From assembly GCA_945882755.1 (NCBI GenBank), contig CAMCWS010000066.1:1-12240 (forward strand): 12,240 bases of DNA, written 5' to 3'. This document shows positions 4,683-12,240 of this stretch, piece by piece. The notes under the pieces were generated by a model. The model worked only from the letters and a program-made list of their open reading frames with translations. It had not been told where the DNA came from and searched no databases. The position numbers were made by a program, and so were the translations under genes. Within the stretch, counting starts at the first letter, position 1. Each line of letters begins with the position of its first letter. This DNA is from Bordetella parapertussis. Its GTDB lineage: Bacteria > Pseudomonadota > Gammaproteobacteria > Burkholderiales > Burkholderiaceae_C.

Positions 4683-7601
4683 TTATTGACAGGCCTCACA
4701 GGTGGGGTCCTCAATGCCGCACACCTTGATGTCAGTTGCCGGTGTTTGCGCTTGAACTTGAGCGCGCGCACTTGCTGCAGCAATTTCCATGGCGCTCAAA
4801 CCGGAGCCAGAGCCAGAGGCCACGGCGTTGTGCGAACCGGATTGGACTGTAGATTTTTCAACCTGTGTGGCGCTGGTGGTGCGCAAATAGTAGGTGGTTT
4901 TGAGGCCGCGCAACCATGCAAGTTTGTAGGTTTCGTCGAGTTTTTTACCTGATGCACCGGCCATGTAAATATTGAGAGATTGCGCTTGGTCTATCCATTT
5001 TTGACGACGTGCGGCAGCCTCGACCAGCCACTGTGTTTCCACTTCGAAGGCGGTTGCATACAAATCTTTGAGGTCTTGGGGAACGCGGTCTATGGGTCGC
5101 AAAGAGCCGTCAAAGTGTTTGAGATCCATGACCATCACATCGTCCCACAGGCCAAGGCGTTTGAGATCCTTGACCAAATAAGCGTTGATGATGGTGAACT
5201 CGCCCGACAGATTGGACTTGACAGACAAGTTACCAAAACAGGGTTCAATCGAGGCGTCAACGCCTACGATATTGGAGATGGTGGCAGTCGGTGCAATCGC
5301 GACACAGTTGGAGTTGCGCATACCGTCAGTCTTGATTTTTTGACGCAACACTTCCCAGTCCAAGGTGGTGCTGCGATCCGCTTCAATATAGCCACCGCGG
5401 GCTTTTTCCAGCAGGTCCAGGGTGTCCAACGGGAGAATGCCTTGATCCCATAAGGAACCTTGGTAAGTGGAGTAGCGACCGCGCTCTTTGGCAAGCTCTG
5501 TGGACGCCCAGTAAGCGTAATAGCAAACAGCTTCCATGGAGCGATCGGCGAATTCAACCGCCGCTTTGGACGCATAAGGCACACGCATTTCATACAAACT
5601 GTCTTGAAAAGCCATGATGCCCATGCCAACAGGACGGTGTTTGAAGTTGGAGTCGCGGGCTTTCTTGACGGCGTAGTAGTTGATGTCGATCACGTTATCG
5701 AGCATGCGCATGGCAGTATTGACTGTGCGCTTGAGTTTGTCGTGGTCGAGTTCTGGTCCGTTTGCGCCTTGTTTAAGGTGTTGAATGAGGTTGACCGAGC
5801 CCAAGTTGCAAACAGCGGTTTCAGTGTCGCTGGTATTGAGGGTGATTTCAGTACACAGGTTGGAGGAATGCACCACGCCGACATGTTGCTGGGGTGAGCG
5901 CACATTGCAGGCATCTTTGAAAGTGATCCAAGGATGGCCTGTTTCAAACAGCATGGTCAGCATCTTGCGCCACAGATCGGCAGCTTGCAAAGTCTTGGTT
6001 GGCTGAATCAGGCCTTGCTTGGCTTGTGTTTCATAGTTGGTATAGGCCTTCTCAAACTCACTGCCGAATTTATCGTGCAAGTCTGGCGTGGTTGAAGGGG
6101 AGAACAATGTCCACTCGCCTTTTTCCATGACGCGGCGCATGAAAAGGTCGGGGATCCAGTTGGCGGTGTTCATGTCGTGCGTACGGCGACGATCATCGCC
6201 GGTGTTTTTGCGCAACTCTAAGAACTCTTCAATATCCAAGTGCCAAGTTTCCAAATAGGTGCAAACGGCGCCTTTGCGCTTGCCGCCTTGGTTAACTGCC
6301 ACCGCGGTGTCATTGACGACCTTGAGGAAGGGCACAACGCCTTGCGACTCGCCGTTGGTGCCCTTGATGTGAGAACCCAAGGCACGCACACGAGACCAGT
6401 CGTTGCCCAAACCGCCAGCGAATTTGGAGAGCAATGCATTTTCTTTGATGGACTCGTAAATGCCGTCTAAATCATCAGGCACGGTGGTCAGGTAGCAGCT
6501 AGACAGCTGTGGACGCAAAGTACCGCTGTTGAAAAGAGTGGGTGTGCTGGACATGAAGTCAAAGGAAGACAGCACTTCATAAAACTCGATTGCACGGTCT
6601 TCGCGGTTGACTTCGCCTAGGGACAAGCCCATGGCGACGCGCATGAAAAAAGACTGAGGCAATTCAATGCGCTGCTTGCGTACATGCAAGAAATAGCGGT
6701 CATATAAGGTTTGCAAGCCTAAGTAATCGAACTGAAGATCGCGCTCAGCTTTGAGCGCTTTGGCCAAACGAGCCAAGTCAAATTGCAGCAGACGGGCATC
6801 CAGGAGTTCGTTGTCGACCCCTTTTTTGATGCAACTAGCGAAGTTGTCTACATAGTTTTGGGCCATTTCTGCTTGGGTAACTTCCTTGCCCCAGACTTCT
6901 TTGGCAATGGAGTACATCAACAAGCGGGCTGTGGCGTAGGTGTAATCGGGTTCTTTTTCGATCAGTGTGCGCGCCGCAAGCACTGACGCTTTGTGTACCT
7001 CTTCCATGGGAATGCCGTCGTAGAGGTTTCGCATGGTTTCATTGAGGATTGGCTCTGCTTGGATGTCTGCATTCAGACCTGCGCAAGCAGCTTCTACCAA
7101 TCCACGCATGCGCGCCATGTCGAGCACCATGCGTTTGCCGCCGTCGATCACGTGCAACACGGGCTCGGAGGGGTTGGCTGGTTCTTTGTGAGCGGCACGC
7201 TCTTGGGTTCTTCTTTCACGGTACAAAACATAGGCACGCGCCACTTCGTGGTGACTGCCGCGCATGAGACCGAGCTCGACTTGGTCTTGTACATCTTCAA
7301 TGTGGAAGGTGCCACCGCCTGGGCGTGAGCGCATGAGGGCGCGCACAACGGCTTGGGTGAGTTGGTCAACAGTTTCGCGCACACTGGCGGATGCGGCGCC
7401 TTGCGTGCCGTGGACGGCCAAGAAAGCCTTCATCATGGCCACAGCAATTTTGGCTGGCTCAAAAGGAACCACTGCGCCATTGCGTCGAATGATTTGGTAG
7501 TTGCTTAGGTTGGTCTGTAGTGCAGAGGACTTGTTGGCGTCAGTCAAGTCAGCAGGGTTGACATAGTTGGTGCTGACTGCAGAGGAGGAAGCAATTTGCA
7601 T
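4683..7601 (-). CDS. nrdA: Class Ia ribonucleotide reductase, large (R1, catalytic) subunit
   Basis: Encodes 972 residues, far longer than the 761 of E. coli NrdA. R1 reduces nucleoside diphosphates using a thiyl radical passed from NrdB. An ATP-cone lies at about 35-131 ([18 protein letters not shown]) and a second cone-like region at about 148-240 ([15 protein letters not shown] to [10 protein letters not shown]), as in Pseudomonas aeruginosa NrdA. Catalytic residues correspond to C369 (SSCYLT, E. coli C225), N581, C583 and E585 (SNLCTEI; N437, C439, E441), C598 (AVCNLG; C462) and the radical-transfer pair Y904-Y905. The C-terminus ends CEACQ, giving the mobile redox pair C968/C971. A Gly/Ser/Ala/Gln-rich linker (about 918-955) precedes it. 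The ATG at 7601 has CAGGAA about 11 bases upstream. The upstream region carries a consensus promoter inside two NrdR-like boxes, so repression by NrdR-ATP/dATP is expected. Confidence 0.96.
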   Translation of the reverse strand: MQIASSSAVSTNYVNPADLTDANKSSALQTNLSNYQIIRRNGAVVPFEPAKIAVAMMKAFLAVHGTQGAASASVRETVDQLTQAVVRALMRSRPGGGTFHIEDVQDQVELGLMRGSHHEVARAYVLYRERRTQERAAHKEPANPSEPVLHVIDGGKRMVLDMARMRGLVEAACAGLNADIQAEPILNETMRNLYDGIPMEEVHKASVLAARTLIEKEPDYTYATARLLMYSIAKEVWGKEVTQAEMAQNYVDNFASCIKKGVDNELLDARLLQFDLARLAKALKAERDLQFDYLGLQTLYDRYFLHVRKQRIELPQSFFMRVAMGLSLGEVNREDRAIEFYEVLSSFDFMSSTPTLFNSGTLRPQLSSCYLTTVPDDLDGIYESIKENALLSKFAGGLGNDWSRVRALGSHIKGTNGESQGVVPFLKVVNDTAVAVNQGGKRKGAVCTYLETWHLDIEEFLELRKNTGDDRRRTHDMNTANWIPDLFMRRVMEKGEWTLFSPSTTPDLHDKFGSEFEKAYTNYETQAKQGLIQPTKTLQAADLWRKMLTMLFETGHPWITFKDACNVRSPQQHVGVVHSSNLCTEITLNTSDTETAVCNLGSVNLIQHLKQGANGPELDHDKLKRTVNTAMRMLDNVIDINYYAVKKARDSNFKHRPVGMGIMAFQDSLYEMRVPYASKAAVEFADRSMEAVCYYAYWASTELAKERGRYSTYQGSLWDQGILPLDTLDLLEKARGGYIEADRSTTLDWEVLRQKIKTDGMRNSNCVAIAPTATISNIVGVDASIEPCFGNLSVKSNLSGEFTIINAYLVKDLKRLGLWDDVMVMDLKHFDGSLRPIDRVPQDLKDLYATAFEVETQWLVEAAARRQKWIDQAQSLNIYMAGASGKKLDETYKLAWLRGLKTTYYLRTTSATQVEKSTVQSGSHNAVASGSGSGLSAMEIAAASARAQVQAQTPATDIKVCGIEDPTCEACQ

Positions 7602-7607
7602 CTTGAT

Positions 7608-7670
7608 TTAATTCCTGTTGTTCTGAATGCTTTGGTTAACGTATGAATTGCTGCTTGTTTCTGAGAACAT
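7608..7670 (-). other. Possible 20-codon leader ORF before nrdA
   Basis: An ATG at 7668-7670 opens a frame of 20 codons (starting MFSETSSNSYVNQ, rich in Ser and Asn) that ends with TAA at 7608-7610, six bases before the nrdA start. It lies fully within the predicted 5' UTR of nrdA. There is no strong ribosome-binding site in front of it (TTTTTTGC precedes). It could be chance; no attenuator hairpin is evident. Confidence 0.2.
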
Positions 7671-7695
7671 GCAAAAAACAAAATGTGACTACCCC

Positions 7696-7711
7696 ACACT
7701 ATATATGGGGT
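7696..7711. promoter_or_regulatory. NrdR box 1 (proximal to nrdA)
   Basis: The 16 bases ACACTATATATGGGGT match the NrdR-box consensus (ACACWATATMTWGTGT as I recall it) at 14 of 16 positions. They overlap the -10 hexamer of the nrdA promoter, so NrdR bound here should block RNA polymerase. Centre to centre it is 32 bp from box 2, the roughly three-turn spacing typical of tandem NrdR boxes. Confidence 0.88.
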
Positions 7712-7726
7712 CGAAACTCTTTTCAA
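7698..7726 (-). promoter_or_regulatory. Sigma-70 type promoter of nrdAB
   Basis: On the minus strand TTGAAA (7721-7726; 5 of 6 to TTGACA) is followed after exactly 17 bases by TATAGT (7698-7703; 5 of 6 to TATAAT). The -35 sits in the spacer between the two NrdR boxes and the -10 lies inside box 1. Transcription would start near 7691, leaving a leader of about 90 bases before the nrdA ATG. Confidence 0.8.
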
Positions 7727-7727
7727 C

Positions 7728-7743
7728 ACACTACGTGTAGTGT
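7728..7743. promoter_or_regulatory. NrdR box 2 (distal to nrdA)
   Basis: ACACTACGTGTAGTGT has perfect 7-base arms (ACACTAC/GTAGTGT) and fits the outer, most conserved parts of the NrdR consensus; the central TATA-like part is replaced by CGTG. It lies 16 bases from box 1, immediately upstream of the -35. The pair of boxes is the standard arrangement for cooperative NrdR repression of ribonucleotide reductase genes. Confidence 0.85.
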
Positions 7744-7748
7744 TTGCG

Positions 7749-7766
7749 AAAAAAATGTGAATTCAC
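7749..7766 (-). terminator. Weak terminator-like site after ampD
   Basis: The palindrome GTGAATTCAC (7757-7766, overlapping the ampD stop) is followed on the minus strand by seven T residues (A-run 7749-7755). The stem can only be about three pairs with a four-base loop, so termination would be inefficient; some read-through from ampD into nrdA is possible. Confidence 0.3.
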
Positions 7767-8344
7767 TAAATTAAGCCAAGCTCTGCTGGAAAGTACGTAG
7801 CTTTCAGACCAACACCTTGTTGCAAATACCGCCAAATAAAACCCGCGCCTGGGTCTTTTTTCCGTTCTGGCGCGATATGTTCGTGCCCTGCAATGAAAGA
7901 AATTGGGTATTGCGTCATAAGCATGGGCAAAAGAGAAATTAAACTTTCGTATTGGTATGCGCTGAAAGATTCGCCCTCTAAGCCTTCGAGTTCAATGCCA
8001 ATAGAAAAGTCATTGCAATTGCTGCGCTCTGCGTGGGTTGACACACCGGCATGCCAAGCGCGCTGGTCACAGCTGACGAACTGAATTAATTCGCCACCAC
8101 GGCGAATCAGAAAATGCGCAGAAACTTTGACGCCACGCAGTTGGTCGTAATAAGTATGGTTGTCATGGTCAAGGGTATTGGTGAAAAACTGTTCGATGGC
8201 GTCGCCACTGAACTGTCCTGGGGGCAAGCTGATGGAATGCAGCACCACTAGATCGGTTGAAACGCCTGAAGGCCTGGCTTCGAAGTTGGGTGAGGGGACG
8301 TGCTTGGCGAACCTGTACCAACCCTTGGACCAGCAAGCGGACAT
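7766..8344 (-). CDS. ampD: 1,6-anhydro-N-acetylmuramyl-L-alanine amidase AmpD
   Basis: Encodes 192 residues (Citrobacter AmpD has 187). AmpD is a cytosolic zinc amidase that removes the peptide from anhydro-muropeptides during cell-wall recycling; its loss derepresses AmpC-type beta-lactamases where AmpR is present. The start SKGWYRFAKHVPSPNFEARP and LVVLHSISLPPGQF are typical. Zinc ligands are H36 (VLHSIS), H154 (AGHEHIAPERKKDPG) and D164; E118 (IGIELEG) matches the catalytic glutamate. I chose ATG at 8344 because it lies 5 bases after the upstream stop with GGAAAG before it and gives the usual N-terminus; an ATG at 8386 would overlap the preceding gene and add 14 unconserved residues. It is the last gene of a three-gene set with the zinc-ribbon and cytochrome-assembly genes. 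No ampR or beta-lactamase is in the window. Confidence 0.94.
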   Translation of the reverse strand: MSACWSKGWYRFAKHVPSPNFEARPSGVSTDLVVLHSISLPPGQFSGDAIEQFFTNTLDHDNHTYYDQLRGVKVSAHFLIRRGGELIQFVSCDQRAWHAGVSTHAERSNCNDFSIGIELEGLEGESFSAYQYESLISLLPMLMTQYPISFIAGHEHIAPERKKDPGAGFIWRYLQQGVGLKATYFPAELGLI

Positions 8345-8349
8345 ATTGG

Positions 8350-8574
8350 CTAGCTTTCCTTGGCGTCGCGGTGCGCTGAGCTGCAATAAAAACCCAGTGA
8401 GCCCTCTAGGGCATCAGACTGGGGCAGATGAAGATCGCAATGTCCACATCGCACCATGTGCTGAGCCTTGTTAGTTTGGCTCGCATCATCTTGTGTGTTG
8501 TTTCTGTTACGGCGCTGCATTTTCAGCCACCAAATCACCAAGCCAATAAGGACAAGCAGTAAGAGATATTTCAT
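8350..8574 (-). CDS. Small PP0621-family zinc-ribbon membrane protein
   Basis: Encodes 74 residues: an N-terminal hydrophobic helix (MKYLLLLVLIGLVIWWLK, about 1-18), a polar Asn/Gln/Asp-rich linker, and a small metal-binding module with C43, C46 (RCGHC), H49, C64 (YCSSAH) and H68. This is the layout of the PP0621 family, which I know from beta- and gammaproteobacteria; function is not established, and membrane-anchored metal binding is inference. I chose ATG at 8574 because it overlaps the upstream stop codon as ATGA; the longer frame upstream (to 8703) lies within the cytochrome-assembly gene and lacks conservation signs. Coupled translation with its neighbour on either side is likely: 4-base overlap before it, 5 bases to ampD after it. 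The same neighbourhood occurs in related genomes as I recall. Confidence 0.85.
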   Translation of the reverse strand: MKYLLLLVLIGLVIWWLKMQRRNRNNTQDDASQTNKAQHMVRCGHCDLHLPQSDALEGSLGFYCSSAHRDAKES

Positions 8575-9383
8575 AGGACTTTGTGCAACAGCACTTCCAG
8601 CACAAAGCGCGACCCGACATAGGCCAGCAGCAACATGGCCGAGCCCAAATAAAGCAAGCGAATTGCTAAGGGGCCGCGCCACCCCCGAGCTTGACGTCCC
8701 CAAATCAGCACAGCATAGGTCAGCCAGGCCATGATCGATAAAACGGTTTTATGGTCCCAGCGCAAAGCGTTGTCTGGCCCATACAAGCGTTCACCAAACA
8801 AAAGCCCTACAAAAAGCGTGGCTGTGAGCAGGAAAAAACCAATGTGTACAAAGCGAAATGTGAGCCGCTCTAGGGTCATCAGGGGCAAGCCAGAGGGGTC
8901 AGCTTCAGCCAAGCGAATTTGATGTTCTGCTCGGTTCATCAAGCCTGCATGCACCACGGCAGCAGCAAATAAAGCATAAGAGGCCATGCCCAGCGCCCAG
9001 TGCAGAGGCAGCCACAACGAGGCCGCAGCATGTAAATCTTGTCCCGGGAAAAACAGTGGCAACAACACCGCCACCAAACCTGCACCCGAGAGGACCCAGC
9101 GGGTTTTCATTTGGGGAAACCAATGGTGTTCCAGTGTGTAGACCATCACTACCAGCCAAGCGGTGGCGGACAAAGCGGGGGCGAAACCAAAGCGAGGCGT
9201 GGTGTCGGGTTCGGGGATGAGGCTGGCCAAGACGCTCAGGCCATGGAATAGCGAAATCACCCAAAGGTAATTGCGGCTTTGTTGGGGAGAAAGCCTGCCG
9301 CCTAAGAGTGCGCCCAGCGCATAAGCCAAAGCGGCTACCAAACCCCATACCGTGCTGAAGGTTGATGCGCTGAATACAATCAT
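8571..9383 (-). CDS. CcsA/YpjD-type cytochrome c assembly (heme-handling) membrane protein
   Basis: Encodes 270 residues with about eight hydrophobic segments (roughly 8-28, 37-56, 68-84, 98-113, 125-148, 178-197, 213-228, 238-262), fitting the CcsA/HemX/YpjD inner-membrane family. Conserved-type histidines are at H47 (SLFHGLS), H128 (PLHWALG) and H211 in RWDHKTVLSIMAW, the place of the family's WDxK segment. Full CcsA proteins take part in heme delivery to apocytochrome c, but YpjD-type members near ffh have no proven role, so heme handling is family inference. It is divergent from ffh with 65 bases between the start codons, a pairing also found in gammaproteobacteria. Its stop overlaps the next start (ATGA at 8571-8574). 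The ATG at 9383 is the first start compatible with the N-terminal helix; no strong Shine-Dalgarno is visible. Confidence 0.85.
   Translation of the reverse strand: MIVFSASTFSTVWGLVAALAYALGALLGGRLSPQQSRNYLWVISLFHGLSVLASLIPEPDTTPRFGFAPALSATAWLVVMVYTLEHHWFPQMKTRWVLSGAGLVAVLLPLFFPGQDLHAAASLWLPLHWALGMASYALFAAAVVHAGLMNRAEHQIRLAEADPSGLPLMTLERLTFRFVHIGFFLLTATLFVGLLFGERLYGPDNALRWDHKTVLSIMAWLTYAVLIWGRQARGWRGPLAIRLLYLGSAMLLLAYVGSRFVLEVLLHKVL
9375..9380 (+). promoter_or_regulatory. Possible -10 element for ffh
   Basis: TACAAT (5 of 6 to TATAAT) lies about 70 bases before the ffh ATG, inside the start of the divergent gene. No clear -35 is found 16-18 bases upstream, so this is only a candidate. Confidence 0.25.
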
Positions 9384-9404
9384 GCAGACAGTTTAGCGTC
9401 TTGT

Positions 9405-9418
9405 CGCCCTTCAGGGCG
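9405..9418. repeat. Short inverted repeat in the ffh divergent intergenic region
   Basis: CGCCCT (9405-9410) and AGGGCG (9413-9418) are perfect complements around two bases. It lies 31 bases before the ffh ATG. It could be an operator half-site pair or a leader hairpin; there is no T-run for termination. Confidence 0.4.
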
Positions 9419-9448
9419 TATCCCCCCGATTTCTTTCAGGCATCAACC

Positions 9449-10825
9449 ATGGCAACCGCCCTCAGCGACAAACTCTCCAAGCTGGTCAAACAGATCAGCG
9501 GCCAAGCCCGTATCACCGAGGCCAATGTCAGCGATATGTTGCGCGAAGTGCGCATGGCTTTGCTCGAAGCCGACGTGGCGCTGCCGGTGGTGCGTGACTT
9601 CATCGCCCGTGTGAAAGACAAGGCCTTGGGGCAAGAGGTGTTGAGTTCGCTCACGCCCGGTCAAGTGCTGGTGAGCATCGTGCAAAAAGAGCTGGCTGCC
9701 ACCATGGGCGAGGGCGTGTCGGACATCGATTTGGCAGCGCAACCGCCTGCGGTGATCTTGATGGCGGGTTTGCAGGGTGCGGGTAAAACCACCACCACCG
9801 CCAAATTGGCCAAGCACCTGATCACCAAGCGCAAAAAGAAAGTGCTCACCGTGTCAGCCGACGTTTACCGTCCAGCGGCTATTGAGCAACTTAAAACAGT
9901 GACGGCGCAAGCTGGCGCTGAATGGTTTGCCTCAGATGCCAGCCAAAAACCGGCGGACATTGTGTTGGCTGCCTTGGATTACGCGAAAAAACATTATTTC
10001 GATGTGCTGCTGGTGGACACCGCCGGTCGCTTAGCCATCGATGAAGCTTTGATGCAAGAAATCAAAGCACTGCACGCAGCGGTCAAGCCTATTGAGACAC
10101 TCTTTGTGGTCGACGCCATGATGGGTCAAGACGCTGTCAACACCGCACGGGCTTTTAAAGAGGCCTTGCCACTCACCGGCATTGTGCTGACCAAAACCGA
10201 TGGCGATTCGCGTGGTGGCGCGGCCCTGTCGGTGCGGCAAATCACCGGTGTCCCCATCAAGTTTGCGGGTACCAGCGAAAAAATCGATGGTTTAGAAGCT
10301 TTTGACGCCGAGCGACATGCTGGTCGTATTTTGGGCATGGGCGACATCGTCGCTTTGGTTGAGCAGGTGACGGCCAACATCGATATCGACGCCGCTCAAA
10401 AAATGGCCGCCAAGATGAAAAGCGGCGATGGCTTCGATTTAAACGACTTCTTGGCGCAAATCCAGCAGATGAAGCAAATGGGTGGTTTGTCGAGCTTGAT
10501 GGACAAACTCCCCAGCCAACTGACCGCCAAAGCGGGCGCTGTGAACTTTGACAAGGCAGAGAAAGATATCTTGAAAAAGCAGGGCATCATCCACAGCATG
10601 ACCCCCAAAGAGCGCACCAAGCCAGACTTGATCAAAGCCACGCGCAAACGCCGCATTGCTGCAGGGGCTGGCGTTCAGGTGCAAGACGTCAACCGACTGC
10701 TCAACGAATTTGGCCAAATGCAAGACATGATGAAAAAAATGCGCGGCGGAGGCCTGATGAAGATGATGAAAAAACTCGGCGGCATGAAAGGCATGCCCGG
10801 CGGCTTCCCAGGGATGCCGCGTTAG
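9449..10825 (+). CDS. ffh: Signal recognition particle protein Ffh (SRP54)
   Basis: Encodes 458 residues, within the usual 450-470. Ffh with 4.5S RNA binds signal sequences and transmembrane segments of nascent chains and delivers ribosomes to FtsY at the membrane. The N domain (1-95) includes [18 protein letters not shown]; the G domain has P-loop GLQGAGKTT at 107-115, [13 protein letters not shown] at 136-148, DTAGR at 190-194, TKTD at 248-251 and [12 protein letters not shown] at 274-285. The M domain (about 325-458) has the RNA-binding [10 protein letters not shown] at 399-408 and Met-rich segments ending in a Met/Gly/Lys tail. I chose ATG at 9449 because [19 protein letters not shown] is the normal Ffh start; upstream TTG extension from 9401 adds 16 unconserved residues. 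An AGG precedes the start by about ten bases. The stop codon overlaps that of convergent miaB. Confidence 0.96.
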   Translation: MATALSDKLSKLVKQISGQARITEANVSDMLREVRMALLEADVALPVVRDFIARVKDKALGQEVLSSLTPGQVLVSIVQKELAATMGEGVSDIDLAAQPPAVILMAGLQGAGKTTTTAKLAKHLITKRKKKVLTVSADVYRPAAIEQLKTVTAQAGAEWFASDASQKPADIVLAALDYAKKHYFDVLLVDTAGRLAIDEALMQEIKALHAAVKPIETLFVVDAMMGQDAVNTARAFKEALPLTGIVLTKTDGDSRGGAALSVRQITGVPIKFAGTSEKIDGLEAFDAERHAGRILGMGDIVALVEQVTANIDIDAAQKMAAKMKSGDGFDLNDFLAQIQQMKQMGGLSSLMDKLPSQLTAKAGAVNFDKAEKDILKKQGIIHSMTPKERTKPDLIKATRKRRIAAGAGVQVQDVNRLLNEFGQMQDMMKKMRGGGLMKMMKKLGGMKGMPGGFPGMPR

Positions 10826-12159
10826 TCTTTCAGCAGCACTTGGCCGCGCAGCGAGTGCGGTAGGGCCTCGGTGATGCGCACATCGATCATCTGACCGACC
10901 AAGCGTTGGCCTTGCGGGCCAGCATCGAAGTTAACGATGCGGTTGCACTCGGTCCGGCCCATCAACTCGGCCGCACTCTTGCGTGAAGCGCCTTCCACCA
11001 AGATGCGCTGCACTGTGCCCACGCGGCTCTCGCCAATGCGATGCACATTGTCTTCCACCGTGGCTTGCAGGTGTTGCAAGCGGCGCAACTTCACCTCGTG
11101 TGGCGTGTCGTCGTGCAAATTGGCGGCGGGTGTGCCGGGACGTGGGCTGAAGATGAAACTGAACGACGCGTCAAAACCGATGTCGGTGATCAGCTTCATC
11201 AGCTTGTCAAAGTCTTCTTCGGTTTCACCGGGAAAGCCGACGATGAAATCGGAGCTCATGGAAAGATCGGGTCGCACCGCACGCAGTTTGCGGATGGTGC
11301 TTTTGTATTCCATGGCGGTGTAGCCGCGCTTCATCGCCATCAAGATGCGGTCCGAGCCGTGTTGCACCGGCAAGTGCAAATGGCTGACCAGTTGCGGCAC
11401 CTTGGCGTACACATCAATCAGCCGTTGGGTGAACTCATTCGGGTGGCTGGTGGTGTAGCGGATGCGCTCCACCCCTGGAATTTCGGCGATGTACTCGATC
11501 AGCAGTGCAAAGTCGGCAATTTCTGCGGTGCCACCCATGCTGCCACGGTAGGCGTTGACGTTTTGTCCCAGCAGCGTGATTTCTTTCACGCCTTGTGCAA
11601 CCAGACCTGCCACTTCGGTCAGCACATCGTCCAAGGGGCGGTTGATTTCTTCGCCGCGGGTGTAAGGCACCACGCAGTAACTGCAGTACTTGGAGCAGCC
11701 TTCCATGATGGAGACGAAAGCCGAGGAGCCGTCCACCCGCGCTGGGGGCAGGTGGTCGAATTTTTCAATCTCGGGAAAGCTGATGTCGACCTGCGGCTTT
11801 TTCAAAGCGGCGCGCTGGTTCAACAGTTCAGGCAGGCGGTGCAGGGTTTGCGGTCCGAACACCACATCCACATAAGGCGCTCGCGCAATGATGGCTTCGC
11901 CTTCTTGGCTGGCCACACAGCCGCCAACAGCAATTTGAACGCCTTTTTTCTTCAGGTGTTTCACGCGCCCTAAGTCAGAGAAGACTTTTTCTTGGGCTTT
12001 TTCACGTACCGAGCAGGTGTTGAACACCACCAGGTCGGCTTCGTCGATGTCTTGGGTTTGTTCGTAGCCTTGGGCGGCGCCTAAGACGTCGGCCATCTTG
12101 TCCGAGTCGTACTCGTTCATTTGGCAGCCAAAGGTTTTGATGAAAACTTTGCGGCTCAT
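10822..12159 (-). CDS. miaB: tRNA-2-methylthio-N6-dimethylallyladenosine synthase MiaB
   Basis: Encodes 445 residues. MiaB is a radical-SAM methylthiotransferase that adds a methylthio group to i6A at position 37 of tRNAs reading UNN codons. Domains in order: the methylthiotransferase domain with iron-sulfur ligands C12 ([11 protein letters not shown]), C49 (NTCSVREKA) and C81 (GGCVASQ); the radical-SAM core with C155, C159 and C162 (GCSKYCSYC) and PYTRGEE, plus LLGQNVNAY at 197-204 and [10 protein letters not shown] at 261-270; and a TRAM domain from about 378 to the end. YTRGEE and the iN-terminal sequence [16 protein letters not shown] favour MiaB over RimO or MtaB. ATG at 12159 gives the family start. 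All six cluster cysteines are present. Its TAA (10822-10824) overlaps the ffh TAG by three bases in convergent orientation, with no terminator between them. Confidence 0.96.
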   Translation of the reverse strand: MSRKVFIKTFGCQMNEYDSDKMADVLGAAQGYEQTQDIDEADLVVFNTCSVREKAQEKVFSDLGRVKHLKKKGVQIAVGGCVASQEGEAIIARAPYVDVVFGPQTLHRLPELLNQRAALKKPQVDISFPEIEKFDHLPPARVDGSSAFVSIMEGCSKYCSYCVVPYTRGEEINRPLDDVLTEVAGLVAQGVKEITLLGQNVNAYRGSMGGTAEIADFALLIEYIAEIPGVERIRYTTSHPNEFTQRLIDVYAKVPQLVSHLHLPVQHGSDRILMAMKRGYTAMEYKSTIRKLRAVRPDLSMSSDFIVGFPGETEEDFDKLMKLITDIGFDASFSFIFSPRPGTPAANLHDDTPHEVKLRRLQHLQATVEDNVHRIGESRVGTVQRILVEGASRKSAAELMGRTECNRIVNFDAGPQGQRLVGQMIDVRITEALPHSLRGQVLLKD

Positions 12160-12192
12160 GGCTGAGCCTTGAGAGAAGTGCAGCGGGTCATG
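12157..12192 (-). other. Possible 11-codon leader ORF overlapping the miaB start
   Basis: On the minus strand an ATG at 12190-12192 opens 11 codons ([11 protein letters not shown]) and stops with TGA at 12157-12159 region, overlapping the miaB start as ATGA. The same frame stays open to the window edge, so it might instead be the end of an upstream gene. It lacks a convincing ribosome-binding site; a -10-like element lies just upstream, which argues for a leader rather than a gene end. Confidence 0.2.
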
Positions 12193-12224
12193 GTGTAGAT
12201 CCAGAGGCTGTGAAAGGAGGTCAG

Positions 12225-12230
12225 ATTGTA
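12225..12230 (-). promoter_or_regulatory. Candidate -10 element for miaB
   Basis: On the minus strand TACAAT (5 of 6 to TATAAT) preceded by TGGC lies about 66 bases before the miaB ATG. The matching -35 would fall beyond the window end, so the promoter cannot be completed from this sequence. Confidence 0.4.
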
Positions 12231-12240
12231 GCCAGCCGGT

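Noticed and set aside
9401..9448. Longer ffh start (TTG at 9401)
   Set aside because: The added 16 residues are not part of the Ffh family, cover the divergent intergenic region with an inverted repeat, and the ATG at 9449 gives the standard N-terminus.
11041..11973. 310-codon plus-strand frame antisense to miaB
   Set aside because: Shadow of miaB, which has all six iron-sulfur cysteines; the antisense product is His/Gln/Val-rich as expected from complemented coding sequence.
12214..12222. Strong Shine-Dalgarno AAAGGAGGT on the plus strand at the window end
   Set aside because: No start codon with an open frame follows at a usable distance (TTG there runs into TAG).
1..12240. Mobile element, defence or toxin-antitoxin system
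   Set aside because: All recognisable genes are conserved housekeeping genes in an ordinary order; no transposase, nuclease, terminal repeats or composition break is seen.

Overview
The window looks like a chromosomal core segment of a betaproteobacterium, most likely order Burkholderiales, family Comamonadaceae (a Limnohabitans/Rhodoferax-like genome is my guess). This rests on protein style: the PrmA, NrdA/NrdB, lysine/alanine-rich histone H1-like and zinc-ribbon/DUF3426 proteins and the PfkB nucleoside kinase all read like Comamonadaceae/Burkholderiaceae versions. The order accC-prmA-zinc-ribbon-kinase also fits. Base composition looks moderate (around 50% GC by eye). I see no transposase, integrase, phage gene, tRNA, rRNA or CRISPR array.

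Layout. (1) 1-2638, plus strand: end of accC, then prmA (stop/start overlap), a zinc-ribbon membrane protein and a PfkB nucleoside kinase, closely spaced like an operon. (2) 2642-3177, minus strand: a histone H1-like protein of Lys/Ala/Pro repeats with a strong intrinsic terminator; it converges on the kinase gene. (3) 3213-7601, minus strand: nrdA then nrdB (class Ia ribonucleotide reductase), followed by a candidate 44-residue small ORF. The nrdA promoter (TTGAAA-17-TATAGT) is embedded in two NrdR-box-like palindromes 32 bp apart. (4) 7766-9383, minus strand: cytochrome c assembly-like membrane protein, a small PP0621-type zinc-ribbon protein and ampD, tightly packed and probably co-transcribed. 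(5) 9449-10825, plus strand: ffh, divergent from the assembly gene. (6) 10822-12159, minus strand: miaB, whose stop codon overlaps the ffh stop tail to tail.

Functionally these are housekeeping genes: fatty-acid precursor synthesis, ribosomal protein methylation, nucleoside salvage, nucleoid compaction, dNTP synthesis, peptidoglycan recycling, cytochrome c maturation, membrane targeting and tRNA modification. No obviously new multi-gene system is visible. The points most worth a second look are the NrdR/promoter arrangement, the unannotated small ORF between nrdB and the histone gene with nested inverted repeats, the homopolymer-rich repeat gene for the histone-like protein, the double ATP-cone region of NrdA, and the shortened C-terminus of the nucleoside kinase. 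No gene-free stretch exceeds 300 bases; the longest gaps (133-178 bases) are described individually.
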